DNA of 64,000 nt, taken from positions 310,001-374,000 of the forward strand of contig NZ_PVZG01000003.1 in the NCBI RefSeq assembly GCF_003002065.1. Reading direction: 5' to 3'. How positions within the stretch are numbered: the first letter of the stretch is position 1; the number at the start of each line of letters is the position of its first letter. A model generated the notes under the pieces. That model searched no databases. It was given only the letters and a program-made list of their open reading frames with translations, and was not told where the DNA came from. The stretch is from Pseudosporangium ferrugineum. Its GTDB lineage: Bacteria > Actinomycetota > Actinomycetes > Mycobacteriales > Micromonosporaceae. Made by a program: the position numbers and the translations under genes. Of the stretch, positions 24,082 through 31,365 are shown one piece after another.

Positions 24082-24987
24082 ATGGCGAAGGAACGACCGG
24101 TGACCGCCGGGGGCAAGACGGCGCACAACCGGGGCCGGCACCCCGCCGTGCCCCCGGCCCGCACCGCCCCGGTGGCCGCCACCCCGGGCCCCCGCCGCCC
24201 CACCACGGCAAGCCCCGCCGACCCCCGCCCGATCCCGCCGCCCTTCCTGACCCACGAGGAGCCGGCAGCGCCCCCATCCCCGCAACCACCGCCCGACCCG
24301 GCCCCCTCGAACCCCGAGCCGCCGAACCCCGAGCCGTCGAACCCCGAGCCGTCGGAGCGCGAGCCGTCGAACTCCGGGCCGTCGGAGCGCGGACCGTCGG
24401 AGCGCGGACCGTCGGAGCGCGGACCGTCGGAGCGCGGACCGTCGGAGCGCGGACCGTCGGACTCCGGGCCTTTGGACCCGGCGCAGTCCGATCCGGCCCC
24501 GCCGGACCCGGATGCGGCCCAGACCGATGCCGCGCAAGCCGACGCCGCTCCGGCCGAGGACCTCCGGCCCGAGCTTCCGAAGCGGGGCGTCGCCCGCGTG
24601 CCGGCGCCGCGCCCCGTGCTGCCCGGGTTGCAGTTGCAGCCGATGGTCCACGTCGCCGAGATGCCGGAGGCCGTCGCCTTCTACGAGATGCTCGGCGGCG
24701 AGCTGATCCACGGCGACCGGGGCGGCGAGTGGGTGCTGATGCAGGTCGGCACCGCCCAGATCGGACTGGTCACCCGGCCGCCGGACCCGTCCCGCGGCGA
24801 GAGCACCGTCGAGCTCAACTTCTCCGCCACCATGCCGCTCGACCGTCTCGAGAAGCTGCTCCGCGACCGCGGCGTCACCATCGTGCGGCTGGCCAGGGAC
24901 CCGGACCTGGGCACCCGCCTGCACGTGGAGACCCCGGACGGCATGCCGGTGAAGATCCACCAGGTGGAGCCCGACCTGCTGGTCTGA
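24082..24987 (+). CDS. VOC-domain protein with long Pro/Ser repeat N-terminus
   Basis: A 301-residue protein. The first about 180 residues are disordered, rich in Pro, Ala and Ser, and include five PSERG pentads. The last 120 residues form a VOC/glyoxalase-like domain (LQLQPMVHVAEMPEAVAFYEMLGG, then HVETPDGMPVKIHQVE). The GTG/TTG frame extends upstream, but the ATG at 24082 has AGGAG upstream, so I use it. The first residues (MAKERPVTAGGKTAHNRGRH) look like a basic tag. The role of the disordered arm is unknown. Confidence 0.75.
   Translation: MAKERPVTAGGKTAHNRGRHPAVPPARTAPVAATPGPRRPTTASPADPRPIPPPFLTHEEPAAPPSPQPPPDPAPSNPEPPNPEPSNPEPSEREPSNSGPSERGPSERGPSERGPSERGPSERGPSDSGPLDPAQSDPAPPDPDAAQTDAAQADAAPAEDLRPELPKRGVARVPAPRPVLPGLQLQPMVHVAEMPEAVAFYEMLGGELIHGDRGGEWVLMQVGTAQIGLVTRPPDPSRGESTVELNFSATMPLDRLEKLLRDRGVTIVRLARDPDLGTRLHVETPDGMPVKIHQVEPDLLV
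24379..24453. repeat. 15-bp tandem repeat, five perfect copies
   Basis: The unit ccgtcggagcgcgga is repeated at 24379, 24394, 24409, 24424 and 24439 and encodes PSERG each time. Degenerate copies flank it on both sides. Confidence 0.9.
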
Positions 24988-25011
24988 GCCCCCGGCACCG
25001 GCGCGCCGCCC

Positions 25012-25698
25012 CTACCGGACGTCCCGGCCCCGGCATCCGCTCGTGGAGCCCCCGGCCGACGGGGAACGCGGCGCCCCGGGCTGGTCCCCACCACCGGCCT
25101 CGGTCGCCCGCGCCCCGGCACGCACCGCCAGGGCGCGGGCCCGGCGGACCGGGAAGAACACCGCCAGGACGCGGGCTCGCCGGAACCGGGAGGGCACCGC
25201 CAGGACAAAGGCCCAGCGGAACCGGGAGGGCACCGCCTGGACGCAGGCTGGGCGGACCCCGGAAGGCACCGCCAGGACGCGGGCCCGGTGGACCGGAGAC
25301 GGCACCGCCAGCCGCAGGACGAGCAGCCCGATCACCGCCCCGGCGGTGTTGGCGATCAGGTCGTTGACGTCGATGGTCCGCCGGCTGCCGACGGTGAGCC
25401 CGAGCACCAACTGCACCGTCTCGATCGCGGTGCTGGCGGTGACCGCCCGTACCGCGATGGCCCGCAGCCCGTCCGAGGCCGGCCACAGCAACGGCAGCAG
25501 CACCCCGAACGGGATGAACATGATGACGTTCAGGGTGAAGCTCGGCGCGTCGACGTCGCCGGGCCTCCAGTGGACCATCGTCATGAACGGTTCGCCCGCC
25601 CAGTACGAGGCGGGATGCACACGGATCGGGAAAATCGTGATGGCGACGACCGCGGCGGCGTAGAGGACGAGGGTTCCGATCGCCGCGCGCCGCCACAT
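25012..25698 (-). CDS. VanZ family membrane protein with repeated C-terminal tail
   Basis: A 228-residue protein. Residues 1-130 are a VanZ-like core: a first span (LYAAAVVAITIFPI), NVIMFIPFGVLLPLLW, then DVNDLIANTAGAVIGLLVLR. VanZ proteins are linked to teicoplanin resistance in enterococci, but most relatives have unknown roles. The tail from about residue 135 to 200 is a tandem array of 12-residue units (AVPSRFRRARVL variants), encoded by a 36-bp DNA repeat. That tail is Arg-rich and not part of the family. The gene lies 24 bp from the end of the convergent VOC gene. Confidence 0.75.
   Translation of the reverse strand: MWRRAAIGTLVLYAAAVVAITIFPIRVHPASYWAGEPFMTMVHWRPGDVDAPSFTLNVIMFIPFGVLLPLLWPASDGLRAIAVRAVTASTAIETVQLVLGLTVGSRRTIDVNDLIANTAGAVIGLLVLRLAVPSPVHRARVLAVPSGVRPACVQAVPSRFRWAFVLAVPSRFRRARVLAVFFPVRRARALAVRAGARATEAGGGDQPGAPRSPSAGGSTSGCRGRDVR
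25123..25302. repeat. 36-bp tandem repeat in the vanZ-like tail
   Basis: Copies start at 25123, 25159, 25195, 25231 and 25267, with a partial sixth at 25303. All share caccgccaggac-type cores and keep the frame on the minus strand, giving 12-residue repeats. Confidence 0.82.
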
Positions 25699-25744
25699 GA
25701 TCCTGCAACGCTAAGGCACCCCGGACGGCCGCGGCGAGCGGATG

Positions 25745-26080
25745 TCACGCGCCGCGCGGGGCGTACATGATCACCACGACGCCGAGCAGGCACAGGCCGG
25801 CGCCGATCAGGTCCCAGCGGTCCGGGCGGAAACCGTCGACGAGCATGCCCCACCCGAGCGATCCGGCCACGAACACCCCGCCGTACGCCGCCAGGATCCG
25901 GCCGAAGTTCGGGTCGGGCTGCAGGGTCGCGACGAAACCGTACGCGCCGAGGGCGATCACCCCGGCGCCGGCGAAGAGGAGTCCGCGATGCTCGCGTACG
26001 CCCTGCCAGACGAGCCACGCACCGCCGATCTCGGCGAGGGCGGCGAGCAGGAACAACGCGACCGAACGCAGGACGATCAT
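25745..26080 (-). CDS. ynfA: UPF0060 (YnfA) family small multidrug-like membrane protein
   Basis: A 111-residue protein with four short spans. The family landmarks are all present: [16 protein letters not shown]-type turn ([13 protein letters not shown]), [18 protein letters not shown] and the final [20 protein letters not shown]0060 proteins belong to the small drug/metabolite transporter fold; substrate unproven. I start at the ATG at 26080 ([10 protein letters not shown]), which matches family length of about 108 residues, rather than the nearby ATG at 26089. Confidence 0.88.
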   Translation of the reverse strand: MIVLRSVALFLLAALAEIGGAWLVWQGVREHRGLLFAGAGVIALGAYGFVATLQPDPNFGRILAAYGGVFVAGSLGWGMLVDGFRPDRWDLIGAGLCLLGVVVIMYAPRGA

Positions 26081-26252
26081 GCGGTGCATTCTCGCCGACC
26101 GTCCCGCCCGCACCGACCCGGTACGGCGACCCGAAATCACCCGTTAGAGGTAGCTCGCCCGGATACGGACGGCCCGCGCGGCCGCAGCCCGAGCGGGGCA
26201 CGACCCGACGAACCGGCCGGCGACGACCAAAGGCGACGGTGGGGTGCCACCG

Positions 26253-26357
26253 GATGAGCCGGCCGGGGACGTTCGCCAAGGCAACGGGCGGGTGCGACCC
26301 GATGAGCCAGCCGGGGACGTTCGCCAGGGCAACGGGCGGGTGCGACCCGATGAGCCG
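26253..26357. repeat. 48-bp non-coding tandem repeat
   Basis: Copies begin at 26253 and 26301 with three differences or fewer by eye, followed by a truncated copy at 26349 and preceded by a degenerate one at about 26207. The surrounding 26081-26443 has no convincing gene; the open frames through it are repeat artefacts. Confidence 0.75.
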
Positions 26358-26443
26358 GCGGCCCGAAGGCAACGGGTGGAACGGGAGCGGCCCGGACCGG
26401 CAAGTCCGGGACCGCGGGGCCCCTCCGGGCGGTGGAGGGTGGC

Positions 26444-26800
26444 TCAGCTCGGGCGCAGGCCCACCGACGTGCGCGGGTTGGGCGGTTCGGCGCAGCCCAG
26501 CAGGCCGACCAGGCCCGAGATCCACAGCTGGCGGTAGACCGTCGGGCTGGGGTGGCTCACCACGAGTTTCACGCCCGAGGCGGCGGCCGTGTGGAAGCAG
26601 GCCACCAGGATGCCGATCCCGATGCTGTCGATCAACATCACCCGTTGGAGGTCGAGGTCTATCCGTCCCGGCGTCTGCGAGGTCAGGACGTCGTTGACGG
26701 CGTCCCGCATGACGTGGGCGTTGTCGAGATCGATCTCCCCGCTGGGGGCGATCTCGACCGTACCGTCGGCCAACTGGCGAGTGGTGATCGGCAGATACAC
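26444..26800 (-). CDS. STAS-domain anti-sigma factor antagonist
   Basis: A 118-residue SpoIIAA-like protein. The STAS core is visible: IAPSGEIDLDNAH, the loop LIDSIGIGILV with the phosphorylatable Ser in DSIG, and LWISGLVGLLG. Such proteins release a sigma factor by binding its anti-sigma kinase, and they are switched off when the Ser is phosphorylated. GTG at 26800 is preferred, with GGAAGAGG just upstream. An ATG far upstream (26887) would add 29 unsupported residues. No kinase or phosphatase partner lies nearby, so it is an orphan. Confidence 0.85.
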   Translation of the reverse strand: MYLPITTRQLADGTVEIAPSGEIDLDNAHVMRDAVNDVLTSQTPGRIDLDLQRVMLIDSIGIGILVACFHTAAASGVKLVVSHPSPTVYRQLWISGLVGLLGCAEPPNPRTSVGLRPS

Positions 26801-27075
26801 GGCTGCCCTCTTCCTGGCGTCGTGCGGGCGACGCCGAACATTCCGCGGAGTCTTCTGCTCTGGCAGTTCTGCAACCCGGTGCCTCACCCAGGCCCGGCCG
26901 GACGTCCGCGTCCCGACAACAATCCGCTGGTCTGCAAGTTACGCCAGGTAGGCGCGGAACGCCAGAGTAGTTCATATGGCCGGAATGTGCTGGATCGGTC
27001 ACCGGCCGCGTCGGGACATTGACGTGCTCCTACCTGCCACGAATACTCACCGTATGCGCAGGAGTGCCTTACGAG

Positions 27076-28080
27076 ATGGTTGACGCTCACTTCAGGACAG
27101 TGACGCCCTCGGTGGTTACCCGCGCGACCGCGAGCTTCAGCAGTGTCGACATCGACGACACCCGGTCTCTGCTGGCCCGGTTCTACCACCCCCTGGCGGT
27201 GGCGGCGCCGGAGGGTCCCGACGGCTTCGAGTTCCACGCCGACGTGATCCAACTCGGACCCTTGACCGTCGGCCACCTGGGTTTTGGCGCCCCCGTGACG
27301 CTCGTCGCCAGCGAGCTCGAGGCGTACCACATCACCATCCCCACCACCGGTCAACTGCATGTCTGGTACGCCGGCCTCGAGATCACCGCCGACCCGGGAA
27401 GCGCCGTACTGTACGGGCCCGGCAAGCCCGTCTACACCCTGCACGCGGCCAACTCGGCCGAACTCGACGTCAAGATCGAGCAGCCGGCGCTGGAGGCGGA
27501 GCTCGCCGCCCTGCTCGGCCGCCCGGTCACCGGCCCCATCGACCTGCCCGCGGTCGTCGACCTCCGGTCCGGGCCGGCGCGCAGCTGGGGCACGCTCGTA
27601 CGGATGCTGCGGGCCGAGATCGGCCACCCGGCCAGCCTGGTCCGCCAGCCCCTGATCGCGGAGCACCTGCGCCGCAGCGTCCTGAGTGGGCTGCTGCTCA
27701 GCGTGCCGCACCGCTACACCGAGGAGCTCAACGCGCCCGCGCCGGCCGGCCCGCCGCGCGCCGTGCAACGGGTCATCGACGCGATCCAGGACGAACCGGA
27801 ACGCCCCTTCACGGTGGCGGACCTGGCCAGGATCGCCGGGGTGAGCGTGCGGTCGCTCCAGGAGGGCTTCCGCCGGTCCGTGGGGTGCGCGCCCATGACC
27901 TACCTGCAACAGGTACGCCTGGCACGCGCGCACGAGTCCCTGCGCCGCGAGGACCCGTCGCGCGCGACCGTGGCCGCGGTGGCGCACCGCTGGGGGTTCG
28001 CGCACCTCGGAAGGTTCGCTTCGGCGTACCGGAATCGCTTCGGGGTGTGTCCCTCGGAGACGCTGCGCGGCCCCGCCTAG
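27076..28080 (+). CDS. AraC family transcriptional regulator
   Basis: A 334-residue regulator with an N-terminal AraC-binding-like domain (about 1-200; includes ITIPTTGQLHVWYAG and SAVLYGPGKPV) and the C-terminal HTH pair (VADLARIAGVSVRSLQEGFRRS and RWGFAHLGRFASAYRNRFGV). The ATG at 27076 lies after AGGAG at 27060. The N-terminal domain usually binds an aromatic or small organic inducer. No obvious target is adjacent; the genes around it face away or are unrelated. It ends 3 bp from a convergent hypothetical gene. Confidence 0.85.
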   Translation: MVDAHFRTVTPSVVTRATASFSSVDIDDTRSLLARFYHPLAVAAPEGPDGFEFHADVIQLGPLTVGHLGFGAPVTLVASELEAYHITIPTTGQLHVWYAGLEITADPGSAVLYGPGKPVYTLHAANSAELDVKIEQPALEAELAALLGRPVTGPIDLPAVVDLRSGPARSWGTLVRMLRAEIGHPASLVRQPLIAEHLRRSVLSGLLLSVPHRYTEELNAPAPAGPPRAVQRVIDAIQDEPERPFTVADLARIAGVSVRSLQEGFRRSVGCAPMTYLQQVRLARAHESLRREDPSRATVAAVAHRWGFAHLGRFASAYRNRFGVCPSETLRGPA

Positions 28081-28083
28081 CTG

Positions 28084-28500
28084 TCATTCGCCGGGATCGC
28101 GGCGCCGTGGCCTGGGAAAACCCTCCACCCGTGGCGCCGGGGCCGGCGCCGTGCCGAAGAGGTGACCGCGCGGTGGCACCCACTCGCGCCACGGGCCCAG
28201 CCGCGGCGGCACCGCGGCCGCCACGCCGTCCCCGGAGCCCTGGAGGTCGCGCAGGTAGGCCAGGACCCGGGTCGCCGCCGCGCCACCGTCCGCGGCCAGC
28301 AGCGCGATCAACTCCTGCTCGTCGCCGAGGTCGATGTCGCGGGCACGCAACCGCGCGGCGAGCGTTGCCAGCAGGCGCACCACCTCGCCGGCATCGCGCT
28401 CCGCGTCGGGCAGGCCGGTCACCTCGCCGGGCCTGACGCCATCGGGCCCGGCCGCTGCCGGACCTCGCAGCTTTCGCTCATTTCTCGTTCCCCTCGCCAC
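28084..28500 (-). CDS. Hypothetical protein, about 138 aa
   Basis: I do not recognise this family. The middle part (DAGEVVRLLATLAARLRARDIDLGDEQELIALLAADGG, read as blocks) looks like a real helical domain, and the ends are low-complexity Pro/Arg. The start is uncertain; I use the GTG at 28500, with GGGGAT upstream. Codon position bias looks like coding DNA. It is convergent with the AraC gene. Confidence 0.45.
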   Translation of the reverse strand: MARGTRNERKLRGPAAAGPDGVRPGEVTGLPDAERDAGEVVRLLATLAARLRARDIDLGDEQELIALLAADGGAAATRVLAYLRDLQGSGDGVAAAVPPRLGPWREWVPPRGHLFGTAPAPAPRVEGFPRPRRRDPGE

Positions 28501-28721
28501 GGGTGTGCACGATCCCCGCCGGAACGCGCACACACATGACACCGCAGAAATGTATTCGGCCCGCTACGCACCGTCCATCCGATGCGCGCGACGGTTGTCC
28601 GAATCACGCTCGCTTGGCTGTCGGACGCATCGATCGTCCGTTTTCCACAGGCGCCCGCGACCGGGATGCGAAGGGCTGCGCCGCGGAGGAGGATGACTGG
28701 GGCCCAGCGTTTGGAGGAGCC

Positions 28722-29012
28722 ATGACAGAGCCGAACCGCCCGCCGCTCGAGGAGACTCCGGAGGTGGCGGACGCGATCGAGGACGACGTCGCGGTCGACG
28801 CCTTCGTCACCGGGGGCGGGCCGGATTCCGAGAACCCGCAGTTCCTCGCGCCGGGCGAGGAACCGATCGTGCGCACCGGGGCCGACCAGCCGTGGGAGCC
28901 GGCCGACCTGGCGGTGGCGGAGGGCCGCGACCCGACCCCGGAGAACGTCGAACGGGCCCGGCGGGAGCTCGACCGCGACGGCGCGGCGGCCATCGAACGC
29001 ACCGTCCCCTGA
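28722..29012 (+). CDS. Small acidic hypothetical protein
   Basis: A 96-residue, highly acidic soluble protein starting MTEPNRPPLEETPEVADAIE, with a conserved-looking core (NPQFLAPGEEPIVRTGADQPWEPADL). There are no membrane segments and no Cys. I believe similar proteins exist in other actinomycetes but know no function. GGAGGAG directly precedes the ATG, which makes translation likely. It is followed by two tandem-repeat arrays. Confidence 0.7.
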   Translation: MTEPNRPPLEETPEVADAIEDDVAVDAFVTGGGPDSENPQFLAPGEEPIVRTGADQPWEPADLAVAEGRDPTPENVERARRELDRDGAAAIERTVP

Positions 29013-29048
29013 CCGGCTGACCGCCCGGGCCGACGGGACCACGGGACC

Positions 29049-29102
29049 GGCGGGACCGGCGCGGCCGGCGGGACCGGCACGGCCGGCGGGACCGGCACGG
29101 CC
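29049..29102. repeat. 18-bp tandem repeat, three copies
   Basis: Copies of ggcgggaccggcacggcc begin at 29049, 29067 and 29085, with a partial fourth at 29103. They lie in the intergenic space after the small acidic gene. Confidence 0.85.
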
Positions 29103-29124
29103 GGCGGGCCAGCCGGTCAGCGCG

Positions 29125-29196
29125 CCGGAGGGCCGGAGGGCCGGAGGGCCGGAGGGCCGGAGGGCCGGAGGGCCGGAGGGCCGGAGGGCCGGAGGG
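29125..29196. repeat. Octanucleotide repeat (CCGGAGGG)9
   Basis: Nine perfect head-to-tail copies of CCGGAGGG, 29125-29196. The unit is not a multiple of three and the array is intergenic. It stops two bases before the TAA of the sulfite-oxidase-like fragment. Confidence 0.95.
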
Positions 29197-29197
29197 C

Positions 29198-29383
29198 TTA
29201 TTCGACGGTCGCGGTGATGGTGGTCAGTTCCATTCGGTCACCCACTTGCAGGCGCCGGCATATCCGTACAGGCCGGGGGTGAGCATGCGGACCGGGAAGC
29301 CGTGCTCGAGCGGGAGCGGCTCGCCGTTCATGCCGACGCAGAGCATCGTGTCGCGGCCGTCGAGGATCGGTGATCGCCGGGGT
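29198..29383 (-). pseudogene. Fragment of a molybdopterin sulfite-oxidase-like gene
   Basis: On the minus strand just after the rskA stop, the frame reads LDGRDTMLCVGMNGEPLPLEHGFPVRMLTPGLYGYAGACKWVTE (split here in family blocks). The VGMNGEPLP, GFPVRM and GLYGY motifs are hallmarks of the molybdopterin domain of YedY/sulfite-oxidase family enzymes. After KWVTE the frame shifts: a second frame gives MELTTITATVE then TAA. Only about 60 codons survive out of a normal 200-500. There is no start, no Mo-cofactor Cys and no dimerisation domain. sigK-rskA operons in actinobacteria often carry such an oxidase gene, which fits its position. Confidence 0.7.
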
Positions 29384-30130
29384 TTAGACCAGGGGAACCT
29401 GGGCGACCAGCGGCTGCGTCGGCGTCGCCGAGCCACCGGCCGGCTCCAGCGTCACCCCGAGGCCGTCGCTGCCCGGCAGGCCGTCGACGATCCGCACCGC
29501 GGACGCCTCCCCCGCCGCCAGCACCCCGGCCGTCGTCGGCGTATTGCCCCGGATCGCCCACAGCTGGAACGCCCGGTCGCCGGCCGGTGCGACGTCCGCG
29601 CCGAGCAGCACGACCCCGGCGTCGCGGGAGGCCGAGGACGCCACGGTGACCTTGCCGCCGCCGCGCATCGGCGACGTGCGGAAGACCACGTCCGGCGCCG
29701 ACAGGATGTCGCGGGTGCGGGCCTCGTACTGCCGGGCGGCCGTCGCGATCGCGCTCTGGTCGCGTACCCGCTGGTCCTGGATCGCATAGACGGTCGCGCC
29801 CGTGCCCGCGGCCAGGACCACCGCCGCCGCGGCGGCGACCGTGTAGCGGCGCCAGCGGGACGGCCGGTCGCCGGCGCCCTGCCCGCCGAGGTCGGCCGGC
29901 GGAAGCTGACGGGTACGCCCGATCGCCGCCATCACCTCGGTCCGCAGGCCGGGCGGCGGCACCGACCACGTGCTGTCCGCCATCCGCGCCGCGGTCTCGC
30001 GCAGCTCGTCCAGCTCGTTGCGGCACGCCGCGCAGCCGGCCATGTGCCGCTCGAAGGCGGCCCGTTCCAGATCGTCGACCGCGTCGAGCGCGTACGCGCC
30101 GACCAGCGAATGCACCTCCGCCGACGTCAT
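29384..30130 (-). CDS. rskA: Anti-sigma-K factor RskA
   Basis: A 248-residue membrane anti-sigma factor. The N-terminal zinc-containing anti-sigma region has ERHMAGCAACRNELDEL (HxxxCxxC). One membrane span (YTVAAAAAVVLAAGTGATVYA) near residue 100 leads to the external RskA domain (AFQLWAIRGNTPTTAGVL, GLGVTLEPAGGS). RskA holds SigK at the membrane until regulated proteolysis frees it. Its ATG overlaps the sigK stop (ATGA). On its 3' side is only a fragment of the usual oxidase gene. Confidence 0.93.
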   Translation of the reverse strand: MTSAEVHSLVGAYALDAVDDLERAAFERHMAGCAACRNELDELRETAARMADSTWSVPPPGLRTEVMAAIGRTRQLPPADLGGQGAGDRPSRWRRYTVAAAAAVVLAAGTGATVYAIQDQRVRDQSAIATAARQYEARTRDILSAPDVVFRTSPMRGGGKVTVASSASRDAGVVLLGADVAPAGDRAFQLWAIRGNTPTTAGVLAAGEASAVRIVDGLPGSDGLGVTLEPAGGSATPTQPLVAQVPLV

Positions 30131-30735
30131 GCCGTCACCTCCACACCCAGGCAGTCGCGCAGGCGGATCAGGCCGTCGCGCATCCGGGTCTTGACCGTGG
30201 GCAGCGGGGTCCCGAGCAGATCGGCCACCTCGCGGTACGAGTGGCCCTGGTAGTACGCGAGCGTCACCGCCTGCCGCTGCAACTCGGTGAGATCGTCCAT
30301 GCAGTGCCGCACCTGCTGGCGTTCGAGCCGGCCGGACACCTCGTCCACGACCTCGTCGTACGGGGTCTCCACGGACGCGACGCCGACCTTCATGGTCCGG
30401 TCGGCGGAGGCCTGCTCGGCGCGGACCCGGTCCACCGCGCGGCGGTGCGCGATGGTGAACACCCACGCCGTCGCCGAGCCGCGGGCCGGGTCGTAGCGGG
30501 CGGCCGTACGCCACACCTCGACCAGCACCTCCTGCGCGACCTCCTCGGCCTGGGCCGGATCCCGCAGGACCCGCCGGATGAGGCCGTACACGCGCGGGGC
30601 GACCAGGTCGTACAGCCGCGCGAAGGCCGCCTCGTCACCCCGGGCGGTCGCGCGTAACAGCTCACCGACGTCGGCGGGCGGGGCCGGCACCGCGGACAGG
30701 TGATCCGGCCGCCGGGCAGCGCCGTACTCGGTCAT
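30127..30735 (-). CDS. sigK: ECF RNA polymerase sigma factor SigK
   Basis: A 202-residue ECF sigma factor. Region 2 contains AFARLYDLVAPRVYGLIRRVLRDPAQAEEVAQEVLVEVWR (as blocks) and region 4 contains LTELQRQAVTLAYYQGHSYREVADLLGTPLPTVKTRMRDGL (as blocks). The spacing and the coupled rskA identify the SigK group. In mycobacteria SigK drives secreted proteins under redox control. The ATG at 30735 has a GAGGCGGAA upstream; an earlier ATG at 30765 is less likely. The two genes are one operon. Confidence 0.93.
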   Translation of the reverse strand: MTEYGAARRPDHLSAVPAPPADVGELLRATARGDEAAFARLYDLVAPRVYGLIRRVLRDPAQAEEVAQEVLVEVWRTAARYDPARGSATAWVFTIAHRRAVDRVRAEQASADRTMKVGVASVETPYDEVVDEVSGRLERQQVRHCMDDLTELQRQAVTLAYYQGHSYREVADLLGTPLPTVKTRMRDGLIRLRDCLGVEVTA

Positions 30736-30861
30736 CGCTTCCGCCTCTCGATCGTTCAGGGGCATTCAACGCTCATTCGGCGCCGACGGCCATCGCGGAT
30801 GGGTCTACAACCGATCCTGCCGAACTCCCGTCTACTAGGGGGACGCGAACAGGAGCGTGGC

Positions 30862-31365
30862 ATGGCTGACGGATCAGACCCGGAATACGTGGCATACGTC
30901 CACGGGCGGGCGGCGGCGCTGAGGCGTACGGCGTACCTGCTCTGCGGCGACACCCATCAGGCCGACGACCTGGTGCAGGAGACCATCACCAAGCTGTACG
31001 CGCGCTGGCCGCGGATCGGGCGGGTGGACAACCTCGACGCGTACGTGCACTCGATCCTGGTCCGCGCGTTCCTCGACGAGAAACGCCGCGGCTGGTGGAA
31101 GGTCCGGCTCGGCGTCCCGCCCGAACGGCCGGCGCCGCCGCACCCCGGGGTCGAGGAACGCGCGATGCTGCGCGCGGCCCTGACCCGGGTGCCGCCGCGC
31201 CAGCAGGCGGTCCTCGTTCTGCGTTTCCTCTGCGATCAGCCGGTGGCCGACGTCGCCCGCGCCCTGGGGTGCAGCGAAGGCACCGTGAAGAGCCAGACGG
31301 CACATGGACTCGCGGCCCTGCGCCGCATTCTCGGCAACCCCCTCGAGATTGGTATGGCACGGTGA
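30862..31365 (+). CDS. ECF sigma factor (SigE-like, actinobacterial)
   Basis: A 167-residue sigma-70 family protein. Region 2 has RRTAYLLCGDTHQADDLVQETITKLYARW (blocks) and region 4 has VPPRQQAVLVLRFLCDQPVADVARALGCSEGTVKSQTAHGL (blocks). It belongs to the SigE-type ECF group that is often followed by a membrane protein. AGGAG is placed six bases before the ATG. The stop overlaps the GTG of the next gene (GTGA), so the downstream protein is the likely anti-sigma factor. Confidence 0.88.
   Translation: MADGSDPEYVAYVHGRAAALRRTAYLLCGDTHQADDLVQETITKLYARWPRIGRVDNLDAYVHSILVRAFLDEKRRGWWKVRLGVPPERPAPPHPGVEERAMLRAALTRVPPRQQAVLVLRFLCDQPVADVARALGCSEGTVKSQTAHGLAALRRILGNPLEIGMAR

Noticed and set aside
25012..25698. 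VanZ as a glycopeptide resistance gene
   Set aside because: There are no vanHAX or vanRS genes, and most VanZ-like proteins in actinomycetes have no shown role in resistance.
26137..26403. Arg/Pro-rich small proteins in the 48-bp repeat
   Set aside because: The frames exist only because the 48-bp unit is a multiple of three. There is no start signal and no domain.
28084..28542. A longer version of the hypothetical gene beginning at 28542
   Set aside because: The extra 14 codons lack a Shine-Dalgarno and look random. I keep a GTG at 28500 instead, with low confidence.
29049..29196. The 18- and 8-bp arrays as a replication origin or iteron site
   Set aside because: No DnaA boxes, AT-rich unwinding element or replication genes are present, and the arrays are GC-rich throughout.
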